This document shows, one piece after another, positions 1-8,945 of a stretch of 64,000 nucleotides of DNA (position 1 is its first letter; the number at the start of each line of letters is the position of its first letter). Under the pieces are notes generated by a model that was not told the origin of the DNA, did no database searches, and saw only the letters and a program-made list of their open reading frames with translations. The translations under genes and the position numbers were made by a program. The DNA comes from G963662985 sp963662985 (GTDB lineage Bacteria; Chloroflexota; Anaerolineae; Anaerolineales; UBA11579), in assembly GCA_963662985.1 (NCBI GenBank), contig OY760067.1:310001-374000 (forward strand), read 5' to 3'.

Positions 1-1648
1 TGACAGGTTTTTGCGTGGCGAAGATCAAATGGATTCCGACTGCACGGGCTTTTGAAGCTAGACGAGCGATGAGATCTTCTGTTTGACTACCGACCAAAGT
101 CATTACTTCTTCTAATTCGTCTACAATCATGATAATGAATGGCATTTTTTCTTTATCTTCACGATCTGCAAAACGAGTGTGATAATCTGAAATTTTTCTG
201 ACTCGGTTGTTTTTGAGAATCTCATAACGATGTTCCATTTCGATGACTAACCAATTGAGGGCTTTGGGGACATCGTAGACATCTGTGACAACTTTACCCA
301 TAACATGCGGAAGGTTGTCAAATAATACTAAATCTACTTGCTTGGGATCGACAATGATGAAGCGGAGATCGTCGGGAGTGTTGTTCATAATAAGAGAAAG
401 AATCATGGCAGTGAGGCCAACCGATTTCCCAGAACCTGTGGCGCCTGCGATGAGTAAGTGAGGCATGGCTGAGAGATTGTCTATGAGAGGTGCACCCGAA
501 AAGTCACGACCAAATGAGAGCAATAAAGGAGTGTGTTGAAAGTCATATTGTTTTTCTTGGAGTAGCCCTTTGAGACGGACGTAATAGGAGGAGAAGTTCG
601 GAATCTCAACCCCGATATAGGGTTTGCCGGGGACTGGCGCTTGGATGCGAATGCTTTCTACTTCTAAAGCCATAGTGAGATCATTTCTCAATTCTTTAAT
701 TTTGTTTACGGCTACTAAGAATTTTTTTGCATTTTCTTGAGACGATTTAGTATAGTATCCAGGACGTACGTGATAAATGATGACACGAGGGCCTTCTTCA
801 TGATCTGTTACTTCAACAGGGATGCCAAATTCAGCTAAAGATTGTTCAAGCATACCGGCCATTTCGTTAATTAAGCGAGAGTTGTTCTTTTTTATGTTCT
901 CATCTTCCAACAATTCTAAAGGAGGTAAAGTTGAATTTTTGCGAGAAGTGATCTGCTGTACTTCGGCTGTTTTTTCTTGTTGGGCCTTGCGGACAAGATC
1001 TTTTTTATATTGTGGGGATAGTTTGCGATCTGATTTATCAATGATGATAACTTGATCTTCTTCATCTGAGTGAGGTGTTTCATATGTATATTCTGGAATG
1101 GTGAAGCTTCTTTTTTTCTTAGGTGCAAAGAGCGCTTTGTAATCAAATTTAATGAGGTTATAGGCGGCTATGCTCATGGCAAACCCAAAAATCAATTTGG
1201 GTACAAGAAATTTTGCCCATGACAAGGGAACAATCATATTGAGAAGCATGGCTATGCCAAAGCCAATTTGTCCACCATATTTCCCATCAAAAGCGAGGAC
1301 TGGATCCAATTCGCTTAAATAGGCAAGGAAGATCATCCAAAAAAAGATAAAAAGTTCAAGATTGACTAATTTTTTCCAATATTGGTCCCAAATCTCGGCA
1401 CGATTGTCTTTTATCATAATATAGGATATTGCCATCAATGAAAAAACAAAAAAGACAGCTCCTGACCCACCAAAACTCTTTACTAGCCAAGTGTTCCAGT
1501 TTGAAATCCATACACCACTTTTGAGCCCAATAATGGCTAAGAAAATCAAAAGGGCAAATATAAATGTCATTACGCCAGCTGTATCCCAGATGGATTCGCG
1601 ATAACGATAGAGAATATCTTTGAGCTTTTCTTGGTATTTTTTGAACAT
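1..1648 (-). CDS. ftsK: FtsK/SpoIIIE DNA translocase (C-terminus off the left edge)
   Basis: About 549 residues are visible when the minus strand is translated from the ATG at 1648. The first ~170 residues contain four or five hydrophobic segments, as in the FtsK/SpoIIIE membrane anchor. A charged linker follows, then the motor domain with Walker A GATGSGKS at about residue 402 (near 422-445) and a Walker B-type acidic stretch VDELEEVM at about residue 508. The family pumps double-stranded DNA at the division septum or during chromosome segregation. The end of the motor and any DNA-reading gamma domain lie beyond base 1. No clear ribosome binding site precedes the ATG, so the start is chosen by the onset of the basic N-terminus and first membrane segment. 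Confidence 0.93.
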   Translation of the reverse strand, partial: MFKKYQEKLKDILYRYRESIWDTAGVMTFIFALLIFLAIIGLKSGVWISNWNTWLVKSFGGSGAVFFVFSLMAISYIMIKDNRAEIWDQYWKKLVNLELFIFFWMIFLAYLSELDPVLAFDGKYGGQIGFGIAMLLNMIVPLSWAKFLVPKLIFGFAMSIAAYNLIKFDYKALFAPKKKRSFTIPEYTYETPHSDEEDQVIIIDKSDRKLSPQYKKDLVRKAQQEKTAEVQQITSRKNSTLPPLELLEDENIKKNNSRLINEMAGMLEQSLAEFGIPVEVTDHEEGPRVIIYHVRPGYYTKSSQENAKKFLVAVNKIKELRNDLTMALEVESIRIQAPVPGKPYIGVEIPNFSSYYVRLKGLLQEKQYDFQHTPLLLSFGRDFSGAPLIDNLSAMPHLLIAGATGSGKSVGLTAMILSLIMNNTPDDLRFIIVDPKQVDLVLFDNLPHVMGKVVTDVYDVPKALNWLVIEMEHRYEILKNNRVRKISDYHTRFADREDKEKMPFIIMIVDELEEVMTLVGSQTEDLIARLASKARAVGIHLIFATQKPV

Positions 1649-1709
1649 GGTATTAGTGTAGCGTCAAAAAGGCATTCTTGCAATTCAATTTTTAGAGAAA
1701 TAGGTGATG

Positions 1710-3602
1710 TTATTCTTGGGTTGCTTTTTCCATCTCTAAGAGAACATTGGCAATCTCATTGATGGCTACTTTTTGCTTGCGATAAAAATCTGCTTCTGAC
1801 ATTGCTAGACGGCGAGTGATGTCACGGCCTTTCATACCTTGGAGATATTTGAAATCAAGGATGTTATAGAGAAGCCATTCACCAGTATATTTTCGTTCAC
1901 CAACAGGACGGATTTTTTCGATAGCCGTATTGATGATATTACGGAGAGCGGTGGTTTCGTTTTGATCTGTATTTTCCACTTCTTCTTGAACGATGGTGAG
2001 ATTTAGTAATGGACTTTCGGAAAGATTGGGGCCACCCCAGTAATGTTTGAGGGCTTCTTTTAGATATTTGCTGATGGTCTTGGCATCTATTTGGCTATCG
2101 TTTACATCGATGTTAAGGATATCTTTATTATCATATCTAGCAGCAGCTTGTAATCTTTGGATGTAGTTGATGTCAGGAGATATCTCAGCCACTTCAGCAA
2201 GAAGCTCTTGTTGGTTGATACGGTTTTCTAAAAGCAAAGCGGCACGCTCTTGGAACCGTTCAATCAATTCGTAGTCTTCTTGATCTAAATATTCAATGTC
2301 AAAATCCTCAGGTAGATGAAACCCCATTAGCCCAATCTTTTGACCATTTTTGTTCTCTAAAAACGAAAAACAATAATGATTAAAAAGATGGAAGCCTTCA
2401 GTGGATGAGTTGATTTCTATAGATTGAACTTTGGCACTGAGTTGGTCTAAGTTTGAGATTGAATCCCCTACAGAGATATAGGATTCAATCTGGTTTTGAT
2501 TGAGAATGGCAATAAAAGCTGTTTCTGTTTCTAAACTATTGCATAAAGCTGAGAGAATTGATTCGGCAAATTGAAGAAAATCTTCATGAGTTACTAAGCG
2601 TTCTTCTAATGATTTTAAGGCGATATAAGAATTCTCATCTACTTGGGTGAAAAATCTTTTTTCAATCTTTGGGGCTAAGAATGTGATGCTATGTTGAATG
2701 ATGACAACACTTAACACTATCATCGCCATTAAGGTAAAGTCACTATATGGAATGATATCTTTTAAGGTTGAATTGTAAATGGCTAACAAGGTGAGGATGA
2801 TGATGGCTGAAACAGGACCGCGGAGAAGCCATTTTATAAGACGCTGTTTGACGATTCGATCTGGCCAATCTACACCAAAAAATGTGACTGCGTATCCGAG
2901 CAAAACCAAGGCCATAAGAATGAGGATATTACCAAGCATGGCAATGCTGACATACCAAACAGGATGTGTGCCGGCAATCCCGCCTGTAAATGAAATATAA
3001 GGGAAGGAACCGACTGCAATAGTCATTGCACCTGTGATGAGATAACGAAGGCGGCGCTTGCTTGATTTGATTTTGGTTTGATTGATAGCGCGAATCATAA
3101 CTGTGAAGGCAAGGCTGATGATGATGAAGTAGTATATAGAGAAAAGAAAATAGCTAAAGGCTAGGTTAAATTCTTCGATCTCTTGAGAAAATGAAATCCA
3201 ATTAGAGAGAAATGTGTTTAGAGGGATAAAGATGAAAAAAATTATTGATGTGAATGTCGAAATCTGAATCAAAAAAGTTCGTTTTCCTTTTGATGGCAGA
3301 CCTGTTGTTGCTAGAATGGCATCCGCAAAGTTGATGAAGGTTGCTGGGAAAAAGATAACTCCTGTCCATTGTATGGCTTGCCAGATTTGATCCATTTCTG
3401 CACTAACATTCAAAAGGATAAGTATTTCACCCGAATACATGATAAGCAAAGTTAGGAGCAGAAAGATATAAGATCTGATAATACGTTCTTTGATATTAAA
3501 AGAAACAGCACGAATCAGATAAGATAAGACCATAACCACTAAGGAGGCAACTAAGATCTGATTGATCGATTCTGCTACTTCAAATATCGTATTTCCAAAC
3601 AT
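1710..3602 (-). CDS. Polytopic membrane protein with GAF-like domain and C-terminal helix-turn-helix-like region
   Basis: This 630-residue protein begins with roughly ten hydrophobic segments (residues 15-320), in the style of the 7TM sensor regions of histidine kinases. Residues ~335-490 look like a GAF-type sensor domain bounded by helices. The C-terminus (about 585-630) has the pattern GRDITRRLAMSEADFYRKQ, which resembles an HTH of the kind that ends transcription regulators. No H-box, N/G1/G2 ATP-binding boxes or GGDEF/EAL motifs are visible, so it is not a kinase or cyclic-dinucleotide enzyme. Its ATG overlaps the stop of the upstream gene (TAATG at 3600-3604), implying translational coupling. 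I infer a membrane-bound signal receiver; the ligand and output are unknown. Confidence 0.6.
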   Translation of the reverse strand: MFGNTIFEVAESINQILVASLVVMVLSYLIRAVSFNIKERIIRSYIFLLLTLLIMYSGEILILLNVSAEMDQIWQAIQWTGVIFFPATFINFADAILATTGLPSKGKRTFLIQISTFTSIIFFIFIPLNTFLSNWISFSQEIEEFNLAFSYFLFSIYYFIIISLAFTVMIRAINQTKIKSSKRRLRYLITGAMTIAVGSFPYISFTGGIAGTHPVWYVSIAMLGNILILMALVLLGYAVTFFGVDWPDRIVKQRLIKWLLRGPVSAIIILTLLAIYNSTLKDIIPYSDFTLMAMIVLSVVIIQHSITFLAPKIEKRFFTQVDENSYIALKSLEERLVTHEDFLQFAESILSALCNSLETETAFIAILNQNQIESYISVGDSISNLDQLSAKVQSIEINSSTEGFHLFNHYCFSFLENKNGQKIGLMGFHLPEDFDIEYLDQEDYELIERFQERAALLLENRINQQELLAEVAEISPDINYIQRLQAAARYDNKDILNIDVNDSQIDAKTISKYLKEALKHYWGGPNLSESPLLNLTIVQEEVENTDQNETTALRNIINTAIEKIRPVGERKYTGEWLLYNILDFKYLQGMKGRDITRRLAMSEADFYRKQKVAINEIANVLLEMEKATQE

Positions 3603-4291
3603 TAATTATCCAATTGATTGCTAATGGCAACTGGGATGCGACAAGGTTCTAGTTCTTCTCCTTTGTTATCTGAAACAACAAGTTGGAGAATGTAGTTGCC
3701 ATTGGGTACACGAGTGGTGTCCCATGCTTCGACCAATATTCCATCGGTGATTTGATTTCTACCGGCTTGGATGGTGAGCCAGAGGCCATTACTTTGAAGG
3801 ATCTCAAATTTATAGAAACCGAAATTCTCAACTTTGACAGTACCTTCAATATTTACATTCCCTGAAATGGAATCATTATATGCAGGGTTAGTGATGTTGA
3901 TCTGATCTGGGATACAGTACTCTGGATTGACTTGAACGGTGGGTACTGCTTCAGGATCATAGACTACGGTGGCTTGCACTTCTTGAGCGTTTGTATTATC
4001 TGCTAAAACATCTACGGTAACGGTGGGAACGATATATTCTACAGGTGCGAGTGGCTCTACAAATGTGACTAAGAAGAAAATAGTGACGAAGCCTAAGATG
4101 ATAAGAAAAAGAAAAATCGTAAGACGATTTATCTTTCTCTTATAGACATTCTTTTCTAATTCGTATCTTGACCAGCGAATCTTTTGCCATGCTTGCAAAA
4201 ATTGAATTACGTAAATTACACCCCAAACAGATAGGACGAAATAAAGAATTAGCTCAAATTGTTTTAAAAAGTGTAATATTTCGTAAATCAT
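3602..4291 (-). CDS. Membrane-anchored protein with extracytoplasmic beta-rich domain
   Basis: The 229-residue product has two N-terminal hydrophobic segments (about 12-32 and 56-77) separated by a basic loop. An acidic linker leads to a C-terminal domain (about 125-225) rich in beta-strand patterns such as VNIEGTVKVENFGFYKFEI and a closing NGNYILQLVVSD, resembling Ig-like or carbohydrate-binding-like folds seen in Anaerolineae cell-surface proteins. It lies 4 bp after the purine nucleoside phosphorylase stop and overlaps the downstream sensor-like gene, so the three probably share a transcript. I do not recognise a named family. It may be the extracytoplasmic partner of the 630-residue membrane protein. 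Confidence 0.5.
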   Translation of the reverse strand: MIYEILHFLKQFELILYFVLSVWGVIYVIQFLQAWQKIRWSRYELEKNVYKRKINRLTIFLFLIILGFVTIFFLVTFVEPLAPVEYIVPTVTVDVLADNTNAQEVQATVVYDPEAVPTVQVNPEYCIPDQINITNPAYNDSISGNVNIEGTVKVENFGFYKFEILQSNGLWLTIQAGRNQITDGILVEAWDTTRVPNGNYILQLVVSDNKGEELEPCRIPVAISNQLDN

Positions 4292-4295
4292 GATG

Positions 4296-5132
4296 TTAGA
4301 TTCTTTGTAAGACGCCTTTTACGATGGTTTTCAATTTTGGTACTAAAATCTTACCGGCTTCTAATACTTCTGCGTGGGTGGTTTCTGTGGAGCCATCAAG
4401 ATTGGCTTTGTTGCTGATGCCTGAAATGCCGAGGACTTTGAGACCGCCATGAGCTGCTACGGTTGCTTCGGGAACAGTGGACATGCCAACTGCGTCCACA
4501 CCAATGGCGTGCAAGAAGCGCAAGTCTGCGGGGGTTTCGTAAGATGGACCAGAAAGGCAGATGTAGACACCTTCTTGAATATTAAGGTCATTGTCTTTGG
4601 CTACTTGACGGGCGATATCAAGTAATGCACGGTCATACACTTTGCTCATATCTGGGAAGCGAGGGCCAAATTCGTCTAAATTGGGACCACGCAATGGATT
4701 TTGACCTGCCATTAGTAATAAGGCGTTGTGGTCAGTGAGCAACATAAGATCGCCGGGGGCAAAGGCTGGATTAACTGCACCAGCTGCATTTGTGATGATG
4801 ATGGTCTCTACGCCGATCTTTTGCATGACGCGAACAGGGAGACCAATATAGGACATTGAGTACCCTTCATAAAAATGTGTGCGACCTTGCATGACGACCA
4901 CTGTTTTGCCTTCGTATTCTCCAATAACCAATTGCCCTACGTGGCCTTCAATGGTTGAAATGGGCCAACCGGGTAATTCGCTATAGGGGATAATATCAGG
5001 GTTTTTCACTTCATTTGCGAGACTGCCAAGACCAGAACCAAGGATCATTCCGACGGTTGGTTTCTTTTTTGTTTTGGTTTGAATGATCTCCACTATATTG
5101 TTGATCATTTCCATTGTCACAAATTCACTCAT
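4296..5132 (-). CDS. punA: Purine-nucleoside phosphorylase (inosine/guanosine type)
   Basis: A 278-residue PNP of the trimeric, PNP/MTAP superfamily type, which cleaves (deoxy)inosine and guanosine with phosphate to free base and (deoxy)ribose 1-phosphate. Visible signatures are the phosphate loop ILGSGLGSL near residue 30, GRTHFYEGYSM near 82, ITNAAGAVNP near 113, LSGPSYETPAD near 189 and GMSTVPEATVAAH near 216. The length is normal for the family. A good Shine-Dalgarno sequence AAAGGAG precedes the ATG, and a TATAAT-like element lies upstream on the minus strand near 5165. It heads a probable three-gene unit with 4291-1710. The window also encodes SurE and a BMP-type importer, so purine salvage is a recurrent theme. 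Confidence 0.93.
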   Translation of the reverse strand: MSEFVTMEMINNIVEIIQTKTKKKPTVGMILGSGLGSLANEVKNPDIIPYSELPGWPISTIEGHVGQLVIGEYEGKTVVVMQGRTHFYEGYSMSYIGLPVRVMQKIGVETIIITNAAGAVNPAFAPGDLMLLTDHNALLLMAGQNPLRGPNLDEFGPRFPDMSKVYDRALLDIARQVAKDNDLNIQEGVYICLSGPSYETPADLRFLHAIGVDAVGMSTVPEATVAAHGGLKVLGISGISNKANLDGSTETTHAEVLEAGKILVPKLKTIVKGVLQRI

Positions 5133-5201
5133 TAATTTCAGCTCCTTTTATATTCTTTCACAAATTATAACATGTGAAGCTTAAAGAATAATGATTGTAC
5201 C

Positions 5202-6242
5202 TTAGGCAAGGATATCTTTGAAGGCTTGGATGGTGGTGTCAATATCTGCTTGTGAGACGTTGAGATTAGCTACCATACGAATACGATTGGGAGCAAGATC
5301 CATAATGAGGATGCCTTTTTCTTCCATGGCTTTGACCAATTTGAGTGGATTGTCTTGTTTGGGATCGGCTAAGGAGAAATAGAGAATATTGGTGGGATGG
5401 TCTGAGGGTTGTTCAACATTGAGCTTGGGATGATCTTTCATGAAGTCAATCAATTTTTGGATGTTTTGATGATCAATAGCGAGACGATCGACATGATGAT
5501 CCAAGGCATAGATGCCAGCAGCGGCGAGGAAGCCTGCTTGACGCATGCCTCCACCTAACATTTTGCGGTTTTTTCGCGCACGCTTGATGAAGTCTTTATC
5601 GCCAACAATGACCGAGCCTACGGGAGCTCCAAGGCCTTTGGAAAGACAAAAGGTGAGAGAATCTGTATATTTGGCAAAATCTTTGACTTCTACTCCAAGA
5701 CGAACGGCAGCATTAAAGATGCGGGCACCATCTGTGTGGACTTTGACATCATGTTTGTGAGCTAGTTGATAGACTGATTTGGTATATTCGACTGTGAGGG
5801 GAGTACCGTTACATCTATTATGGGTGTTTTCAATGGAGATGAGCTTGGTTTCGGGGAAATGGATATTTTCTCCACGAATAGAGCTTTCAATTGTTTCAAG
5901 ATCAAGGGTGCCATCGGGTTGGTTAGGAATAATACGAGGCATGACACCACCGAGGGCGGACATGCCGGCGACTTCGTAGTGGATGATGTGAGATTGATCA
6001 CCTGCGATGAGCTCTGCACCACGACCACAATGGGTGAGAATGCTTACGAGGTTGCCCTGCGTGCCAGAGGTGACAAAAAGAGCAGCTTCTTTGCCAAATA
6101 AATCTGCACTTTTTTGCTCTAATTGGTTGATGGTGGGGTCTTCGCCATATACATCATCCCCGACAGGAGCAGCAGCAATGGCTGCTCGCATTTCTTCGGT
6201 GGGAAGGGTGATCGTATCTGATCGGAAATCAATCTTCTTCAT
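5202..6242 (-). CDS. ltaE: Low-specificity L-threonine aldolase
   Basis: A 346-residue fold-type I PLP enzyme that splits L-threonine or allo-threonine into glycine and acetaldehyde. The N-terminus DFRSDTITLPTEEMR, the VYGEDPTIN segment and the PLP-lysine neighbourhood LTFCLSKGLGAPVGS (about residue 200) are typical. The reading frame is open to 6272, but I choose the ATG at 6242. There an AGGAG lies ten bases upstream and the conserved family N-terminus begins at once, while the longer version would run 30 bases into rluD. It starts 2 bp after the rluD stop, so it is probably co-transcribed with the lspA-rluD genes. Confidence 0.93.
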   Translation of the reverse strand: MKKIDFRSDTITLPTEEMRAAIAAAPVGDDVYGEDPTINQLEQKSADLFGKEAALFVTSGTQGNLVSILTHCGRGAELIAGDQSHIIHYEVAGMSALGGVMPRIIPNQPDGTLDLETIESSIRGENIHFPETKLISIENTHNRCNGTPLTVEYTKSVYQLAHKHDVKVHTDGARIFNAAVRLGVEVKDFAKYTDSLTFCLSKGLGAPVGSVIVGDKDFIKRARKNRKMLGGGMRQAGFLAAAGIYALDHHVDRLAIDHQNIQKLIDFMKDHPKLNVEQPSDHPTNILYFSLADPKQDNPLKLVKAMEEKGILIMDLAPNRIRMVANLNVSQADIDTTIQAFKDILA

Positions 6243-6244
6243 TA

Positions 6245-7168
6245 TTAGTGTGCTCCTAATTCTTCTATACATTTTTCCAATTCTTCAGGTAAGGGGGCTT
6301 TGAATTCTTGGGGTTCGTATTGACCGGGAAGAATTAATAAAAGACGGCTTGCGTGAAGAAAATGTCTTTTTAATTTTATGCTTGATTTGGTATGGCCATA
6401 GATGGTGTCGCCTGCAATGGGACAGCCTAAGAAGGCCATGTGAACACGAATTTGATGGGTGCGACCAGTATAGATGCGGACATCTAAGAGGGTGTGATTT
6501 TCAAATTCTTGCAGGGTTGTGTATTCTGTAATGGCAAGCTTGCCCTTTTTCTCGGGGACGACTGCCATTTTTTTGCGTTGTTTGATATCACGCCCAATAT
6601 AGGTTTCGATACGACCTTGGGGCGTTTTAGGACGGCCATCTACCAATGCGATATAGTGTTTTTCTACCATACGTTCAGCAAATTGTGCTTGGAGATGGTG
6701 GAGGGCTTTTTCTTTTTTAGCGAACACGATTATACCTGAGGTATCTTTATCGAGACGATGAACAACACCAGGACGTTCTGTATCATTTATGCGAGCTAAA
6801 CGAGGGAGATAGCCAACGATGGCATGAACGAGAGTGCCAGCATCATGCCCAGCAGATGGATGGACAACCATGCCTGCAGGTTTATTGATGATAAGGACAT
6901 TTCGATCTTCATAGACGATGTCTAATTTGATTTTCTCAGGGATGATCTTAGTAGGTTTGGCAGGTGGAATAATGAGGGTGACGTGATCCCCTTCTTTGAG
7001 GATTACCCCTGCTTTTTTGACTGGCTCTTGATTGACAAGAACTTTTTCTTCTTGGATCAGTTTTTTAATAAATGATCTGGAAATTTCAGGGTTTTCTTCT
7101 GATAAAAAGCTATCTAAGCGAGCTTGTTCGGATGTAATAGTAAATTCTTTTTGGGTTGAATCGTTCAT
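6245..7168 (-). CDS. rluD: RluD-type 23S rRNA pseudouridine synthase
   Basis: This 307-residue protein has an N-terminal S4 RNA-binding domain (about residues 14-75) followed by a RluA-family catalytic domain. The active-site motif HRLDKDTSGIIV contains the catalytic Asp (about residue 140), and the conserved GRTHQIRVHM lies near residue 240. The family isomerises specific uridines of large-subunit rRNA; which positions are modified cannot be read from sequence alone. Its ATG overlaps the lspA stop by 4 bp (ATGA), the classic lspA-rluD arrangement of many bacteria, and threonine aldolase follows by 2 bp. Confidence 0.92.
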   Translation of the reverse strand: MNDSTQKEFTITSEQARLDSFLSEENPEISRSFIKKLIQEEKVLVNQEPVKKAGVILKEGDHVTLIIPPAKPTKIIPEKIKLDIVYEDRNVLIINKPAGMVVHPSAGHDAGTLVHAIVGYLPRLARINDTERPGVVHRLDKDTSGIIVFAKKEKALHHLQAQFAERMVEKHYIALVDGRPKTPQGRIETYIGRDIKQRKKMAVVPEKKGKLAITEYTTLQEFENHTLLDVRIYTGRTHQIRVHMAFLGCPIAGDTIYGHTKSSIKLKRHFLHASRLLLILPGQYEPQEFKAPLPEELEKCIEELGAH

Positions 7169-7725
7169 TCTGTTTCCTTTGCTTCTGTTCCATTTTTTTC
7201 ATTTATGATGGCGGGCAAAGTTTGGTTTTTCTTTCTTTCTTGGATCTCCATATAGATCAACCCTAATGCAAGCACGATAACACCGGCAACTATGCTGGAA
7301 TCAGCAATATTAAATACGGCAAAATTACCGACTGAGATAAAATCTGTGACATGTCCAATGGTGAAACGATCAATCAAGTTGCCTAAAGCACCACTGAGTT
7401 GTAAGGCTAAGGCTGCTTTGAGGGGCCATTCATGATTGGGGACAAACCCATAATATACTAAAATGAGAAGAGAGACGATGATGGCCAAGATTTTGAAAAA
7501 CTGATCACCATCTTGAAACATGCCAAATGCAGCTCCGGTATTGGTCCAATGGACAATACGAGCGTAGGGGGCAAGCCATGCCCAAGGCATCCATGTTTCT
7601 CCCATTTTGAGATTATCTTCGACAAGCCCCTTGGTCCATTGATCTAATAAGAGGATTACGGCAACAACAATGATGAGGATGGAGTATTGTTTAAGTAGGT
7701 TTTTCCAATTAATATTTTTATTCAT
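7165..7725 (-). CDS. lspA: Lipoprotein signal peptidase (signal peptidase II)
   Basis: A 186-residue membrane aspartyl protease that removes signal peptides from diacylglyceryl-modified prolipoproteins. The conserved LLLDQWTKG near the first membrane span, GNLIDRF and FNIADSSI blocks are present, the latter two carrying the catalytic aspartates, with four hydrophobic segments. The frame stays open to 7866, but that extension overlaps alr and is not hydrophobic. I place the start at 7725, where AAGGA lies nine bases upstream and the normal LspA N-terminus begins. It follows alr by 25 bp and couples to rluD through ATGA. The window's lipoproteins and lgt give it substrates and a partner. Confidence 0.93.
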   Translation of the reverse strand: MNKNINWKNLLKQYSILIIVVAVILLLDQWTKGLVEDNLKMGETWMPWAWLAPYARIVHWTNTGAAFGMFQDGDQFFKILAIIVSLLILVYYGFVPNHEWPLKAALALQLSGALGNLIDRFTIGHVTDFISVGNFAVFNIADSSIVAGVIVLALGLIYMEIQERKKNQTLPAIINEKNGTEAKETE

Positions 7726-7750
7726 TAAATGATGTTCCTTTGTGTGTGTT

Positions 7751-8905
7751 TTAGATGGTTTCGCAATACACACGAGGGACACGTGTGCTGATGTTAGTGA
7801 GGATTTCATAAGGGATAGTGTTTGCCCATTGGGCAAGGTCTTCGCAAGTGATTTTTTGAGAAGCACTTTCCCCTATAAGAATAACACGATCGCCGTTATA
7901 GGCGGAATCTTGCTCTATATTTACCATGGTTTGATCCATACAGATGCGACCGACGGTGTTGTATTTTTTATCATGGATGATGACTTGGGATCTGTTTGAC
8001 ATGGTACGGAAGTAACCATCCCCATACCCTACTGGGAGAGTGACAATACGGGTATCATGATCGGTTTGCCAAGAGGAGCCGTAGCTGATGGGATGGTTTG
8101 GCTTGGTGACTTTGAAATAAACCACGCTGGAGACCCAACTTAGGGTGGGTTCAACATCAATGGTTCTTTGTGTTTCTTGTGAGGGATATACACCAAAAAG
8201 AATGATGCCGGGACGGACAATGTCTAGATAAGTTTGAGGCATTTGGAGGATGGCGGCAGAATTGGCGATGTGCATTTTTGGGGTAGGAAGACTATTCTTT
8301 TCGTAGAAAGAGGTGGCTTCCATAAAACGTTCAAATTGGAGATTGGCGTGGGTGAGATCTACTGCATCTGAATTGGCAAAATGAGAAAATACACCTTCGA
8401 TAATAACGTTGTTATATTTTAGTGATTCTTCTATAAATGGTTGCGCATTGTAATAATGAACACCAATTCGTTCCATGCCAGTGTCGATTTTGAGATGAAT
8501 CTTAGCAATCTTTTGCATTTGCGCAGCTACTTGATCTACTTGCCCTAATTTTTCTATGGAAGAAGCTGTGATGGTGATGTCGTTTTCAATATATTCTGGA
8601 ATTTGACCATGCAGGATGCCACCGAGAACTAAAATAGGAATAGTGATGCCATTTTTGCGAAGGAGTAAGGCTTCTTCCAAATAAGCAACGGCAAGACGGG
8701 TTGCACCGATATCTTGATAGAATTTACCAATGGTGAGAAGACCATGTCCGTAGGCGTTAGCTTTGATGACTGGCATTACTTCTGCACTACCCACTTTGGC
8801 TTGAATTTTTTCGTAGTTGGATTGGATGCGGGCAAGGTTAACTTCGATGTGGGTGGGACGAATGGTATCACTTAATGCAATGGTCGGTTCATTTTTACTA
8901 ATCAT
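7751..8905 (-). CDS. alr: Alanine racemase
   Basis: A 384-residue PLP enzyme interconverting L- and D-alanine for peptidoglycan synthesis. The PLP lysine is in VMPVIKANAYGHG (about residue 48). The second catalytic residue, a tyrosine, is in the PISYGSSW segment of the C-terminal beta domain (about residue 278), and GRICMDQTMV follows near 325. The length matches the family. It is first of the minus-strand run alr-lspA-rluD-ltaE, which joins cell-wall and lipoprotein functions. An in-frame ATG at 8905 is used although its Shine-Dalgarno sequence is poor (AAGG about 15 bases upstream), so the exact start is slightly uncertain. Confidence 0.93.
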   Translation of the reverse strand: MISKNEPTIALSDTIRPTHIEVNLARIQSNYEKIQAKVGSAEVMPVIKANAYGHGLLTIGKFYQDIGATRLAVAYLEEALLLRKNGITIPILVLGGILHGQIPEYIENDITITASSIEKLGQVDQVAAQMQKIAKIHLKIDTGMERIGVHYYNAQPFIEESLKYNNVIIEGVFSHFANSDAVDLTHANLQFERFMEATSFYEKNSLPTPKMHIANSAAILQMPQTYLDIVRPGIILFGVYPSQETQRTIDVEPTLSWVSSVVYFKVTKPNHPISYGSSWQTDHDTRIVTLPVGYGDGYFRTMSNRSQVIIHDKKYNTVGRICMDQTMVNIEQDSAYNGDRVILIGESASQKITCEDLAQWANTIPYEILTNISTRVPRVYCETI

Positions 8906-8945
8906 AGTGCTTATTTTACCTTAAAGAAAGGAGGTGCTGCGGAAT

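Noticed and set aside
7726..7866. Longer LspA N-terminus starting at 7866
   Set aside because: It overlaps the end of alr, is not hydrophobic and is not found in the family; the ATG at 7725 has a good ribosome binding site.
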